Below, one piece after another: positions 16,752 to 26,552 of a stretch of DNA of 64,000 bases (its first letter is position 1; every line of letters begins with the position of its first letter). Both the position numbers and the translations under genes were made by a program. This DNA is from Brevibacterium album DSM 18261 (GTDB lineage: Bacteria > Actinomycetota > Actinomycetes > Actinomycetales > Brevibacteriaceae). The notes beneath the pieces were generated by a model. That model did not search any database, was not told where the DNA came from, and saw nothing but the letters and a program-made list of their open reading frames with translations. Where the stretch lies: contig NZ_AUFJ01000009.1 in NCBI RefSeq assembly GCF_000426445.1, positions 248,001 to 312,000 on the forward strand, read 5' to 3'.

Positions 16752-18083
16752 ATGACCCACCGCCGACACCTGCCCCCGGACGCCGAGAGAGGCGCGAGGA
16801 CCACAGGAGCCGCTCAGGCGCACTCGCCTCCGGAGGGCTGTGCCTCTCACCGCGAACCGCGGCCCGTCCGCGAGGCTCCCACGCGCCCGTGCCCCTCGCG
16901 GCCCACCCCCTCACGCGGAAGCCCGGCCGCCGGCGCCTACCGGGGCGATGTCGACCTCCTCCGCCTCACCGCCTGCCTCACGGTCATGCTCGGCCATGCC
17001 GGGGGCACGCTGATCCGCCGCGCGCGGGACGAACACCCGGAGTCCGCGGCGCTCCTCGTGGGCCATCTGGCCGAGGCGGTGAATCCCTGGGCCGTGCCGA
17101 TGTTCTTCGCCGTCGCCGGCTGGGCGGTCCTCGCAGGAGCTCCGCCCACGGGAGAGGCGACGATGGTCAGGAGGATCGTGCGGCACGCCGTCCCGCTGGC
17201 CTTCTGGTCTCTGGCGTACCTCCTCGTGCACAAGCTCCTCGACTGGGACCGGACCGACCTCCGCGGCACGCTCGCCCAGCTGCCCTTCAGCGCGGCCGGA
17301 CCGGGATACCACCTGTGGTACCTCTACCTGTACATCCCCCTCATCGCGGTGTTCGGCGCTGCCGTCCTCGTCGTCCGCGGCGGGAGGCCGTGGAGGCTGG
17401 CCGCACTCGGGCTCCTGTTCTCCGCCGGGCCGGTGCTGTTCGAAGTCGCGCAGAGCACGGTCACGGGCGACCTCGGCGGCTGGAGATGGGGCCTGACCAC
17501 GTACGCCGTCGTCTACTTCGTCGGAGGCGGTCTGCTCATCCACGCGGCGGAGACCCTGCAGCTGCGGCCGTGGGCGCACTGGGCGACGGGGCTCGTCTTC
17601 GTCGCAGCGGCGGGCGCGGTCTTCCTCTGGGAGACGCGCATCCACTATCCCATCGAGAACGCGAACCCGCTCACCGCCTTCCTCGGCGTCTGCGTCGTCC
17701 TGCTCGCATCCGCACTGTGGCGGCGCTTCGGGGAGAGGCCCGGCGCCCGAGGCGGAACCGGCCCCCGCGGCACAGAGGGCTCCGAGGGGCGAACCGGAAC
17801 CGGGGGCGGGAAGGCACCGGGCTCCGGGACCGGCGCGGCAGCTGCGCAGCCGCCGTCGAGGCGCGTCACGAGGCTCCGCACGCTCGCGGGCGCCTCCTTC
17901 GGGGCCTTCCTCGTCCACGTGCTCCTCATCGACGCTGTGTTCGGGGCCCTGTTCCCCCTCGAGCTGGGCTTCGCAGCGACGGCGGTGCTCTTCGTCTGCC
18001 TCTGGCTCGGCTGCTTCGCGGTCTCGCTCGCGGCGAGCCTGCTGTGGGGCCGCGTTCCGGGAGCCAGGCGCCTGCTCGGATGA
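16752..18083 (+). CDS. acyltransferase family membrane protein
   Basis: A 443-residue protein of the acyltransferase-3 type (OafA/NolL-like, PF01757). After a disordered Pro/Arg-rich N-terminus of about 65 residues it has roughly ten transmembrane segments. The first carries VDLLRLTACLTVMLGHAGG, where the His corresponds to the conserved family His, followed by VPMFFAVAGWAVL. A Gly/Arg-rich loop at about 330-375 precedes the last two segments. Such proteins move acyl groups onto sugars or wall polymers at the membrane; the substrate is unknown. The true start could be internal, because the first 60 residues carry no family signal. Confidence 0.8.
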   Translation: MTHRRHLPPDAERGARTTGAAQAHSPPEGCASHREPRPVREAPTRPCPSRPTPSRGSPAAGAYRGDVDLLRLTACLTVMLGHAGGTLIRRARDEHPESAALLVGHLAEAVNPWAVPMFFAVAGWAVLAGAPPTGEATMVRRIVRHAVPLAFWSLAYLLVHKLLDWDRTDLRGTLAQLPFSAAGPGYHLWYLYLYIPLIAVFGAAVLVVRGGRPWRLAALGLLFSAGPVLFEVAQSTVTGDLGGWRWGLTTYAVVYFVGGGLLIHAAETLQLRPWAHWATGLVFVAAAGAVFLWETRIHYPIENANPLTAFLGVCVVLLASALWRRFGERPGARGGTGPRGTEGSEGRTGTGGGKAPGSGTGAAAAQPPSRRVTRLRTLAGASFGAFLVHVLLIDAVFGALFPLELGFAATAVLFVCLWLGCFAVSLAASLLWGRVPGARRLLG

Positions 18084-18134
18084 CACGGCCCGCCCAGGCG
18101 TCGGCACCGCCTACCGCATGGCCCCCGGCAGCGC
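18049..18134. repeat. copy A of a duplicated gene-tail junction
   Basis: About 85 bp covering the acyltransferase C-terminus (RRLLG stop) and the sequence beyond it recur imperfectly at 18346-18428. Read on the minus strand, copy A contains a ghost of the NUDIX C-terminus (PALPGAMR stop versus PALLEAMR stop). Confidence 0.65.
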
Positions 18135-18212
18135 GGGAGCGGCATGACCGAGCTCGTTCACCGCACCACCCGGGTCCCGCCTGCGTGTGCCACCGCGCGA
18201 TCATTCGCTAAG

Positions 18213-18282
18213 TCATCACTGACGGATCACTCATCATGAGTGATGATCACTGATCCGTCAGTGATGAGTGATCCGCCAGTGA
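18213..18282. repeat. iteron-like palindromic cluster
   Basis: A 17-bp inverted repeat (18213-18229 with 18251-18267) encloses a second palindrome (ATCACTCAT at 18226-18234, ATGAGTGAT at 18236-18244), so two alternative hairpins are possible. The 14-mer TGATCCGYCAGTGA occurs at 18251-18264 and 18269-18282 and inverted at 18216-18229. It lies between convergent genes, where a terminator would be expected, but the repeat layout looks more like a protein-binding array. Confidence 0.65.
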
Positions 18283-18345
18283 CGGGCGCGATCGCGGAAA
18301 GCCCCGCACTGCGACCGCCGCAGCCGGTTCTTCATCACCCAGGCG

Positions 18346-18428
18346 GCCGCGTCCCCGGAGGAGGCGCCTGCTCGGCTGATGCGGCCCGCCGAGGCACCGC
18401 CTACCGCATGGCCTCCAGCAGTGCGGGG
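18346..18428. repeat. copy B of the duplicated gene-tail junction
   Basis: Imperfect second copy of 18049-18134. It includes an RRLLG-stop sequence in the plus direction and the real last codons of the NUDIX gene in the minus direction. Confidence 0.65.
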
Positions 18429-18838
18429 ACCACATGGTCCCTGGTGAGCGGTGCGACCTGTCGCTCCGGGGTGTCCTCCGGCAGCTCCCGCAGCGGCATC
18501 CAGGCGAGCTCCGCGATCTCCGCCTCTCCGATGAGGGCCGCAGGGTCGAAGTCCTGTCGCAGATCGCTGAAGACGAACACGCTGCTCTCGACCACGTGAT
18601 CCGGTTCGTTCGCAGCCCCTGCCGTGAACCGTCCGAGGAGGCCGATCTCATCCCCGCTCACGGACAGCCCCAGCTCCTCCGAGACCTCCCTGACCACGGC
18701 CTCGGCGGCGGTCTCCCCCGCTTCCAGCTTCCCGCCGGGGAGGATGAAGGAGGTGGTGCCGTGCTTGCGGACGGTGAGCAGATTCTCCCCCGCCATGATC
18801 ACGAGGGCGGCGACGGCTATGGTGCGGTTCTGCGACAT
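18401..18838 (-). CDS. NUDIX hydrolase
   Basis: A 145-residue protein with a complete Nudix box at residues 36-58 (G-KLEAG-E-TAAEAVV-RE-V-SEE-LG), which coordinates Mg2+ for pyrophosphate hydrolysis of a nucleoside-diphosphate-linked substrate. A typical beta-strand start (RTIAVAALVIMAGENLLTVRK) precedes it. The substrate (8-oxo-dGTP, NDP-sugar or other) cannot be assigned. The ATG at 18838 follows AAAGGAAG. It is divergent from the DUF805 gene with 109 bp between them. Confidence 0.92.
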   Translation of the reverse strand: MSQNRTIAVAALVIMAGENLLTVRKHGTTSFILPGGKLEAGETAAEAVVREVSEELGLSVSGDEIGLLGRFTAGAANEPDHVVESSVFVFSDLRQDFDPAALIGEAEIAELAWMPLRELPEDTPERQVAPLTRDHVVPALLEAMR

Positions 18839-18947
18839 CGGCTTCCTTTCCAGCGGACTCGTCTCCCCTATATTGTCTTCCTACGGAGGGGTCGCACGTC
18901 CTCGCCACCGCACGCAGCACCCGAGAACGCAGACTGGAGACTGAACC

Positions 18948-19775
18948 ATGTCCCACGGAAGCAATCCGTACGATCCCTCGCAGAGCGGGCAGCCGTACGG
19001 ATCAGGTCCCGCACAGCCCTACGGCTCCGGGCCGGTCCAGCCTCCCGTCGCTCCTCAGCCGGGAGACCCGGGCGGCTCCGGCGGTCAGCCCCCGTACGGC
19101 GCACCCCAGCAGGGCCAGGCCCCCTACGGCCAGCCGCAGAACGCCCCCTACGGCACTCCCGAGGGCTCCCCGTACGGCGCCCCCGGCACCTATGGCGCTC
19201 CCGGAGCACAGGGCGCCCCGGGCTTCGCCCCCACCAGCACCACCGTGCTGCCGGGAGGCCCTCAGGCGGTCGGTCCCGACGGTGAGCCCGTGCTCAGCCA
19301 GCCCCTCTACGGGGCCACATTCATGCAGGCTCTCAAGCGCTACTTCAAGAAGTACGCGCGCTTCTCAGGCTACGCCTCGCTGAGCGAGTTCTGGTGGGCG
19401 CAGCTGGGCATCGGCCTCATCGGACTGGTGCTGTCGATCCCGCTCATGATCGGCTACTTCGCGATGATCGCCAGCGCGGTCTCCGCCTCAGCCACCTACG
19501 AGTCGGGGATGAGCACCGGAGCCACCGCCGGCATGGGCGTCGGCGGGGTCTTCCTGATCCTCGGGGCGATCCTCTCCGGCCTGTTCAGCCTGGCCATCAT
19601 CGTCCCGAGCCTCGCGATCACCTCGCGCCGTCTCCACGACGCCGGGTTCTCCGCCTGGTTCATGCTCCTGTACCTCGTGCCCTCCGTGGGCAGCCTCATC
19701 GTCCTCGTGCTGACGATCCTGCCCACCAAGCCCGAGGCCCGCCGCGGCGAGTGGGACGACCACAACGGCGACTGA
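18948..19775 (+). CDS. DUF805 family membrane protein with PYG-rich N-terminus
   Basis: The 275-residue product has a low-complexity cytoplasmic N-terminus (about residues 1-115) built of repeated PYG/GQPPYG units, then a DUF805 domain with about four transmembrane segments. The family marker FWWAQLGIGLIGL is at the start of the domain and TSRRLHDAGFSAWFMLLYLVPSVG near residue 225. The function of DUF805 proteins is not established. Gly/Pro/Tyr-rich leaders of this kind are common on actinobacterial membrane proteins. The start follows GGAGACTGAACC. Confidence 0.9.
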   Translation: MSHGSNPYDPSQSGQPYGSGPAQPYGSGPVQPPVAPQPGDPGGSGGQPPYGAPQQGQAPYGQPQNAPYGTPEGSPYGAPGTYGAPGAQGAPGFAPTSTTVLPGGPQAVGPDGEPVLSQPLYGATFMQALKRYFKKYARFSGYASLSEFWWAQLGIGLIGLVLSIPLMIGYFAMIASAVSASATYESGMSTGATAGMGVGGVFLILGAILSGLFSLAIIVPSLAITSRRLHDAGFSAWFMLLYLVPSVGSLIVLVLTILPTKPEARRGEWDDHNGD

Positions 19776-19813
19776 GCCGCCTCCGGGCTGAGCGCACTCC
19801 GGGAGAGATGAGA

Positions 19814-19863
19814 GCACAGAGAGGGGGTGCAGGACCGCCGGGTCCTGCACCCCCTCTCTGTGC
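19814..19863. terminator. bidirectional terminator
   Basis: A perfect 23-bp inverted repeat (19814-19836 with 19841-19863) with a 4-nt loop (GCCG) lies between convergent genes ending at 19775 and 19885. It should stop transcription from both sides. Confidence 0.8.
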
Positions 19864-19884
19864 GTGCGACTCCTCCTGAGCCGC

Positions 19885-21264
19885 TCAGCCCTTCTTGAAG
19901 ACGAGCTGTTTGTTCACGAACTCGTCCATCGCGAGCGGTCCCAGCTCCCGACCCACACCCGAACGCTTCACCCCACCGAACGGCAGGAACTCCCGCGTGG
20001 TCTCAGGCGTGTTGAGGAAGACCATGCCCGCGTCGATCCGGGACCCCACACGCTCTGCACGCTCGAGATCATCGGAGAACACCGCGGACCCCAGCCCGAA
20101 GGGCGTGTCATTGGCCAGCTCCACCGCCTCGTCCTCGCTGCTGACCTTGAACAGCATGAACGCCGGACCGAAGAGCTCCTCATGGTAGCCGCGCATGCCC
20201 GGCCTCACGTCCTCGAACACCACCGGCTGCACGAACGCCCCCGGTATGTCATAGGCCTCACCACCGGCCAGGACCTTCGCACCATCGGCCTTGACCGCCT
20301 CCACCTGCTCCATGAACCGCTCCCGCGCGGCAGGCGAAGACAACGGAGACAGGGGTGAACCCTCCACCGTCGGATCCTCCGGCGTGCTGGCTTTCGCCAG
20401 AGCCGTCAGCTCAGCGGCGAACTCGTCATAGATGTCCTCGGCGACGATCATCCGCTTCGGGCTGTTGCATGCCTGACCCGTATTGCCCATACGGGTGGCG
20501 AAGAACGTCTCCGCCGACTTCTTCACATCCGAAGAATCCAAAAGTATGTACGGGTCCGAACCACCGAGTTCGAGCACGACCTTCTTCAGGTTCTTCCCGG
20601 CTTCGGCAGCGACCGCGGACCCGGCCCGCTCCGACCCCGTCACCGAGACTCCGTGATTCAGGGGTGAGGGCAGGAGGATGTCCGCGACCTGCTCATTCGT
20701 GGCATACACATTGATGTAGGCATCCGCAGGCACCCCGGCCTCATGGAAGATCTCTTCCATGACCGCAGAGGACTTCGGGTCCTGGGGTGCGTGCTTGAGG
20801 ATGATCGTGTTGCCCAACGCCAGGTTCGGGGCGGCGAAGCGGGCGACCTGGTAGTAGGGGAAGTTCCAGGGCATGATCCCCAGGATCGACCCCACCGGAC
20901 GGCGACGCACGAACGCCTGATCCTCGGCCGCCGTCCCGCGGAGGGGCTCATCGGCCATGAACGCCTCGGCGTGCTCGGCGAAGTACCGATAGATCAGCTG
21001 GCACAGCTTCAGCTCGCCCTTGGCCTCGGCGATCTTCTTGCCCATCTCCTGGTGGATGATCTCCGCGAGCTCGTCCGAGCGCTCGGCGTAGAGGTCCGCG
21101 ACCCGGTTCAGGACCGCCGCCCGCTCGGCCACAGGCCGGGCCGCCCACTCGGCGAAGGCGTCATGGGAACGCTGCTGGGCCTCGGCGATCTGAGCGTCCG
21201 TGGCCGTGGGATACGTCTCCACGACCTCACCGGTCGCGGGATTGAGAATCTGATAGATCGACAT
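19885..21264 (-). CDS. NAD(P)-dependent aldehyde dehydrogenase, succinate-semialdehyde type
   Basis: A 459-residue aldehyde dehydrogenase. It shows MPWNFPYYQVARFAAP, the VLELGGSDPYILLD segment with the general-base Glu, and the nucleophilic Cys in NTGQACNSPKR. The closest family type is YneI/GabD-like succinate-semialdehyde dehydrogenase, oxidising succinate semialdehyde to succinate, though related aldehydes are possible. The start is the ATG at 21264 (MSIYQILNPATG) behind AGAAGGAG. The 45 upstream codons have no family similarity. It is transcribed alone. Confidence 0.9.
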   Translation of the reverse strand: MSIYQILNPATGEVVETYPTATDAQIAEAQQRSHDAFAEWAARPVAERAAVLNRVADLYAERSDELAEIIHQEMGKKIAEAKGELKLCQLIYRYFAEHAEAFMADEPLRGTAAEDQAFVRRRPVGSILGIMPWNFPYYQVARFAAPNLALGNTIILKHAPQDPKSSAVMEEIFHEAGVPADAYINVYATNEQVADILLPSPLNHGVSVTGSERAGSAVAAEAGKNLKKVVLELGGSDPYILLDSSDVKKSAETFFATRMGNTGQACNSPKRMIVAEDIYDEFAAELTALAKASTPEDPTVEGSPLSPLSSPAARERFMEQVEAVKADGAKVLAGGEAYDIPGAFVQPVVFEDVRPGMRGYHEELFGPAFMLFKVSSEDEAVELANDTPFGLGSAVFSDDLERAERVGSRIDAGMVFLNTPETTREFLPFGGVKRSGVGRELGPLAMDEFVNKQLVFKKG

Positions 21265-21528
21265 CGATGCACTCCTTCTCTCACATGGTGCACGCACGGC
21301 AGTGCCTGCACGGTCACGGGGACCAGCGCTCCAGCCGACGGAGCCGCCAGCTAGTGTGGTTCCTACGTTAGGCAGGTCACAGAGCAGGACGCAAAGCACA
21401 GTGAAGGATGCTGAGACTCATCACAGCTTCGCGGCTCTCACAGCCTCGGGCCGTGTTTCACGCTCCGCAACCCGACCTCCGGTTCCCAGTCCCGACCGCC
21501 CCGCACACCGCCACCCGAGGAGAGACCC

Positions 21529-21909
21529 ATGACCGAGCAGCCTTCCGCTCCGCCGCAGACCCATGCCGAGCAGCTCGCCGCGCACTACTACACCACCGTG
21601 GACGCCGGCGACGCGGATGCGACCATCGCGCTCTTCGCCCCCGATGCCACCTACGACAGGCCCGGCTATCCCACTCTGCGCGGTGCGGAGATCGCGGACT
21701 TCTACCGGGGCGAGCGCATCATCGTCACGGGCAGCCACACCGTGACGGAGACGGTGGCCGACGGCGACCGGGTGGCCGTACGCGGCACCTTCTCCGGCAC
21801 GCTCAAGGACGGCTCCGAGGCGCGCGAGGGCTTCGCCGACTTCATGCGCTTCGACGAGGCCGGCCTGATCGCCTCCCGGACCACCTACTTCTTCCGCGCC
21901 GCCGTCTGA
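21529..21909 (+). CDS. nuclear transport factor 2 (SnoaL-like) family protein
   Basis: A 126-residue protein with the NTF2-like cone fold pattern: LAAHYYTTVDAGDADATIALFAPDATYDRPGYPTLRG, then DFYRG and the final strands FADFMRFDEAGLIASRTTYFF. Family members are small binding proteins, ketosteroid-isomerase-like enzymes or limonene-epoxide-hydrolase relatives. No catalytic set can be assigned with confidence. The ATG at 21529 follows GAGGAGAGACCC. Confidence 0.85.
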   Translation: MTEQPSAPPQTHAEQLAAHYYTTVDAGDADATIALFAPDATYDRPGYPTLRGAEIADFYRGERIIVTGSHTVTETVADGDRVAVRGTFSGTLKDGSEAREGFADFMRFDEAGLIASRTTYFFRAAV

Positions 21910-21922
21910 GGGCTCCCAGCCC

Positions 21923-22854
21923 TCAGCCCTCAGCCCTCAGCCGGAGTATCGCCTCCTGCACGCGGTCCCGCTCCTCCGCGATCCGGGCCTCGGGCGGGAG
22001 TCCGTACGCCTCCTCGGCCTGCGTGATGACGGGCTCCGTCCCGGCCTCAGACATGTCCGGTTCGTGCACATCGATCGCGGCGAACGAGGGGCCGATGTGC
22101 TCCATGAACGCCCGCAGCCCTCCGGTGCCCCCGCCCAGGTGCATGCCCTCGAGCGGTCCCACGGCCGCCCAGCGCAGCCCCAGCGAGTTCCTCACCGCCG
22201 TGTCCAGATCCGCGACCTCGACCACGCCCGATTGCACGAGGTGCACCGCCTCCCGCAGGACGGCGTTCTGCAGCCGGTTCCCCACGAACCCGCGCACCTC
22301 CCGCCGCAGCCGGATGGGCGCCCTGCCGTAGGCCCGGTAGAGGGCCGGTGCGACCTCGGTCGCCGCGGCGGAGGTCCGCTCCCCCGGCACCACCTCCACC
22401 AGCGGCATGATGTGCGGCGGGTTGAACGGGTGCCCGATCAGCACGCGGGCGGCGGTCTCCGCAGGCAGCTCCTCGGCGATGCGCGTGGCGGGTATCGCCG
22501 AGGAGGAGGACAGCAGCAGCGCGTGTGCCGGTGCCGCCTCTGCCAGGCGCGCGAAGAGCTCCCGCTTCGCTGCGGGAACCTCCGGTCCGCTCTCCTGCAC
22601 GAAGTCCGCGCCCGAGGCGGCCTCCTCCGGTGAGTCCGCCCGCACCAGCGTGCCCGGCGGCAGGCCGGCGGCAGGCCGGCGGCCGACTCCGTCTCGCGCA
22701 GGGCCGCGGCGAGGTCCTCACGCGGGTCGAAGACCGTGACGGCAGTGCCGTGGGAAGCGAAGAGCCGCGCCCATGACAGCCCGATCGTGCCGGCGCCGAT
22801 CACCGCCGCGCGCGCCGGAGGCTCTGGAACCCGTGTCTCCTCGTCTGCGTCCAT
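21923..22854 (-). pseudogene. 3-hydroxyacyl-CoA / carnitine dehydrogenase-like gene broken by an 11-bp duplication
   Basis: The N-terminal Rossmann part (MDADEETRV..., AAVIGAGTIGLSWARLFASHG) starts at ATG 22854 in one frame. The rest (SGADFVQESGPEVPAAKRE, IGHPFNPPHIMPLVEVVPGE, VRGFVGNRLQNA) continues in another from about 22660. At the switch the 11-mer GCCGGCGGCAG (minus-strand CTGCCGCCGGC) is tandemly repeated at 22653-22674. Removing one copy joins the frames into a 306-residue protein without other changes. The product would be a paralogue of the carnitine dehydrogenase at 48090-49094. The gene is either inactivated, slippage-switchable or a sequencing error. Confidence 0.85.
22653..22685. 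repeat. 11-bp tandem repeat causing the frameshift
   Basis: Three consecutive 11-bp units (22653-22663, 22664-22674, 22675-22685) read CCCGGCGGCAG, GCCGGCGGCAG, GCCGGCGGCCG. A normal gene would need one unit fewer to stay in frame. Confidence 0.85.
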
Positions 22855-22978
22855 GCACCTCACTCTAGAGTCCCGGGCCGGACGCAAAGGGGCTCAGGAC
22901 CTGCCCCTGCGCACGGCTCCTGCTCGCGATCCCTGTGTTCACCGGCGCAGACGCTCCTTGCGGTGGCAGAATAACGTC

Positions 22979-23908
22979 ATGGACGACGCAGCAGGAACCA
23001 GGTCCCGGACCATCGAGGCGGCAGAGCGCGAACTCGAACAGGCGCAGGAGCGCGCCGGGGTCGAGCTGCGGCTCATCCACGACCCGCAGACCGCCGCCGA
23101 GGCCTCCCTCCTCCTCGACGAGGTGTGGAATGTGGGCGCGGCCGGCACCACGGTGATGGAGCCCAGCCTCCTCATGGCCCTCGCGCACGCCCAGAACTAC
23201 GTCGCCGCGGCGGTGGTGCCGGAGACGGGTGAGCTGATCGGCGTGACGGTGGGCTTCTTCTCCTCCCCGCCGGAGTGGTCGATGCACTCGCACATCGCCG
23301 GGGTCAGGCACGACGAGGTAGGCCGCGGCACGGGGGCGGCGATGAAGCTCCACCAGCGTCTGTGGTGCCTGCAGCGCGGCATCACGGAGATGACGTGGAC
23401 TTTCGATCCGCTCATCAGCAGGAACGCATACTTCAACATCGGCCGCCTGGGCGCCCGGGCGATCGAGTACCACGAGGACTTCTACGGCCAGATGCGCGAC
23501 GGCGTCAATGAGGGCACCGCCTCGGACCGGCTGCTCGTGAGCTGGGACCTCGAGCGCTCCGTGGGCTGGGGCGGGGCACCGGCTGCGGCGGGAGCCCATG
23601 CCGGAGGGTCGGGAGCAGCGACTGCGGGAGCCGAGGATACACCGGCCGCCCGCCCCCGGCTCGCCGATGCCGCCCCCGCACTCAGCATCGACGCCGGCGG
23701 CCGGCCCATCGAGCTCGACGTCCCCCGCGAGGCCGAGCTCGTGTCGCTCGCGATCCCCAGCGACATCGAGACGCTGCGCGGAACGGACCCGCAGCTCGCT
23801 GACGCATGGCGCCACGCCCTCCGCCGCGGGATCACGGAGCTGACCGCGGACGGCTGGCAGATCACGGACTTCGACCGCTCCGGCGCCTATCTGCTCACCC
23901 ACCCCTGA
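22979..23908 (+). CDS. GNAT-superfamily acetyltransferase-like protein (COG3375 type)
   Basis: A 309-residue protein of the large predicted GNAT group. It shows LLDEVWNVG, ELIGVTVGFFSSPPEWSMHSHIAGV, GRGTGAAMKLHQRLWCLQRGITEMTWTFDPLISRNAYFNIGRLGA (acetyl-CoA-binding helix followed by the family-specific TFDPL block) and YHEDFYG. The acceptor is unknown. An Ala/Gly-rich linker (about 205-225) separates this from a C-terminal segment that may hold the second half of the fold. The ATG at 22979 is supported by the onset of similarity; no strong ribosome site is visible. Confidence 0.82.
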   Translation: MDDAAGTRSRTIEAAERELEQAQERAGVELRLIHDPQTAAEASLLLDEVWNVGAAGTTVMEPSLLMALAHAQNYVAAAVVPETGELIGVTVGFFSSPPEWSMHSHIAGVRHDEVGRGTGAAMKLHQRLWCLQRGITEMTWTFDPLISRNAYFNIGRLGARAIEYHEDFYGQMRDGVNEGTASDRLLVSWDLERSVGWGGAPAAAGAHAGGSGAATAGAEDTPAARPRLADAAPALSIDAGGRPIELDVPREAELVSLAIPSDIETLRGTDPQLADAWRHALRRGITELTADGWQITDFDRSGAYLLTHP

Positions 23909-23946
23909 ACCCGCGGACCGCGCACGCGCAGCCCCGACACCCGTGC

Positions 23947-24000
23947 GCACGGAATCTCCGCATCTACACGCTGCAGCGCGTGTCTGCGGAGTGTCCGTGC
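23947..24000. terminator. interrupted hairpin between convergent genes
   Basis: Three paired blocks, GCACGGA/TCCGTGC, CTCCGCA/TGCGGAG and ACACGC/GCGTGT, separated by small bulges, fold into one long stem (23947-24000) downstream of the GNAT gene. Confidence 0.55.
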
Positions 24001-24018
24001 GCCGATCACCCGCATGCG

Positions 24019-24070
24019 CACGAAAGCTCGGGTCGCACACGCAATTGCTTGTGCGACCCGAGCTTTCGTG
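24019..24070. terminator. perfect 21-bp hairpin
   Basis: 24019-24039 pairs exactly with 24050-24070 around a 10-nt loop (CGCAATTGCT). It lies just downstream of the GyrI-like gene ending at 24113 and probably acts as its terminator. Confidence 0.7.
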
Positions 24071-24112
24071 ACGCCGGCCTGCCCGCGCTGAACAGACGCG
24101 CAGAGCAGCCTC

Positions 24113-24750
24113 TCAGTCGCGCAGCGCCGTGAAGAGGTCGGTGCGCAGATCGGCCGGGTCCATGTCCGGGCTGGGCTCGGTCACGTAGACCTCCCAGAAC
24201 GGCATCGCGGGCGCCTCACCGCGTGAGCCCAAGGTCTCGAGGAACGTCCCCCAGGCCTCGCCCAGCCCGTCGAAGCCGCCGAGGTGCGTAGCGGCTCCCA
24301 GCCGTCCGCCGGGCAGCGCCGAGGCCACGGCCACCAGCTGCGCCTCTCCCGCACCGGGCACGTCCACCGCGCCGAGGTCGATCTCGCCGCCGAGCACCCG
24401 ATCCACCGGGATCCCCACCTCGATGTCCACCGTCTCCCCCGGGAGGGAGGTGTAGAGGGCGTGCGCCGGTCCTGCGGGGTTCACGCCCACACGCGCCAGG
24501 GCAGGGAACAGCCGGGAGAAGACCCCGTCGAACAGAACCGCGAGATGTTCCGTGGGGAAGCCCTCGGCACGGACGCCCACCGTCACGCGCTCCGCCGCCT
24601 CGATCACGCTGGGGCTGCCGGGTGCACCATAGGGTCCGGGTGTCTGCTCCGCGCCCTGCTCAGGACCGGTGCCCTGCTCAGAGCCGGCATCCCGCTCAGG
24701 GACTGCACCCTGTCCGGAGTCAGCGCCCTGGCCGGAGCCGGCGCCCGCAC

Positions 24751-24754
<4 letters not shown>
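24113..24754 (-). CDS. GyrI-like / effector-binding domain protein
   Basis: A 213-residue protein with an N-terminal Gly/Gln/Glu repeat-like linker (about 1-50) and a GyrI-like (AraC_E_bind) domain: VTVGVRAEGFPTEHLAVLFDGVFSRLF, AHALYTSLPGETVDIEVGIPV and FWEVYVTEPSPD. The fold binds small molecules; there is no DNA-binding part. The GTG at 24754 overlaps the CoA ligase stop (GTGA) and follows GGCGGAGG, so the protein is translationally coupled to the ligase and may bind a ligase-related metabolite (inference). Confidence 0.82.
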
Positions 24755-26394
<1,640 letters not shown>

Positions 26395-26473
26395 GGAGGC
26401 CTCCATCGTGTCGGAGCGGACGGGGACGCCGCAGGCGGAACCCGCCGCGGCGACGCGGAGGGTGCCTCGGCAC

Positions 26474-26518
26474 CGAGCCGGTGCCGCGGAGGACTGCGCG
26501 TCCCGCGGCACCGGCTCG
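26474..26518 (-). terminator. hairpin between SDR and CoA ligase genes
   Basis: A perfect 16-bp stem (26474-26489 with 26503-26518) with a 13-nt loop follows the SDR stop at 26553 on the minus strand. It separates the upstream acyl-CoA operon from the ligase unit. Confidence 0.7.
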
Positions 26519-26552
26519 CGCACGCACAGGGATGTGACGCGCGTCTCGCTGC

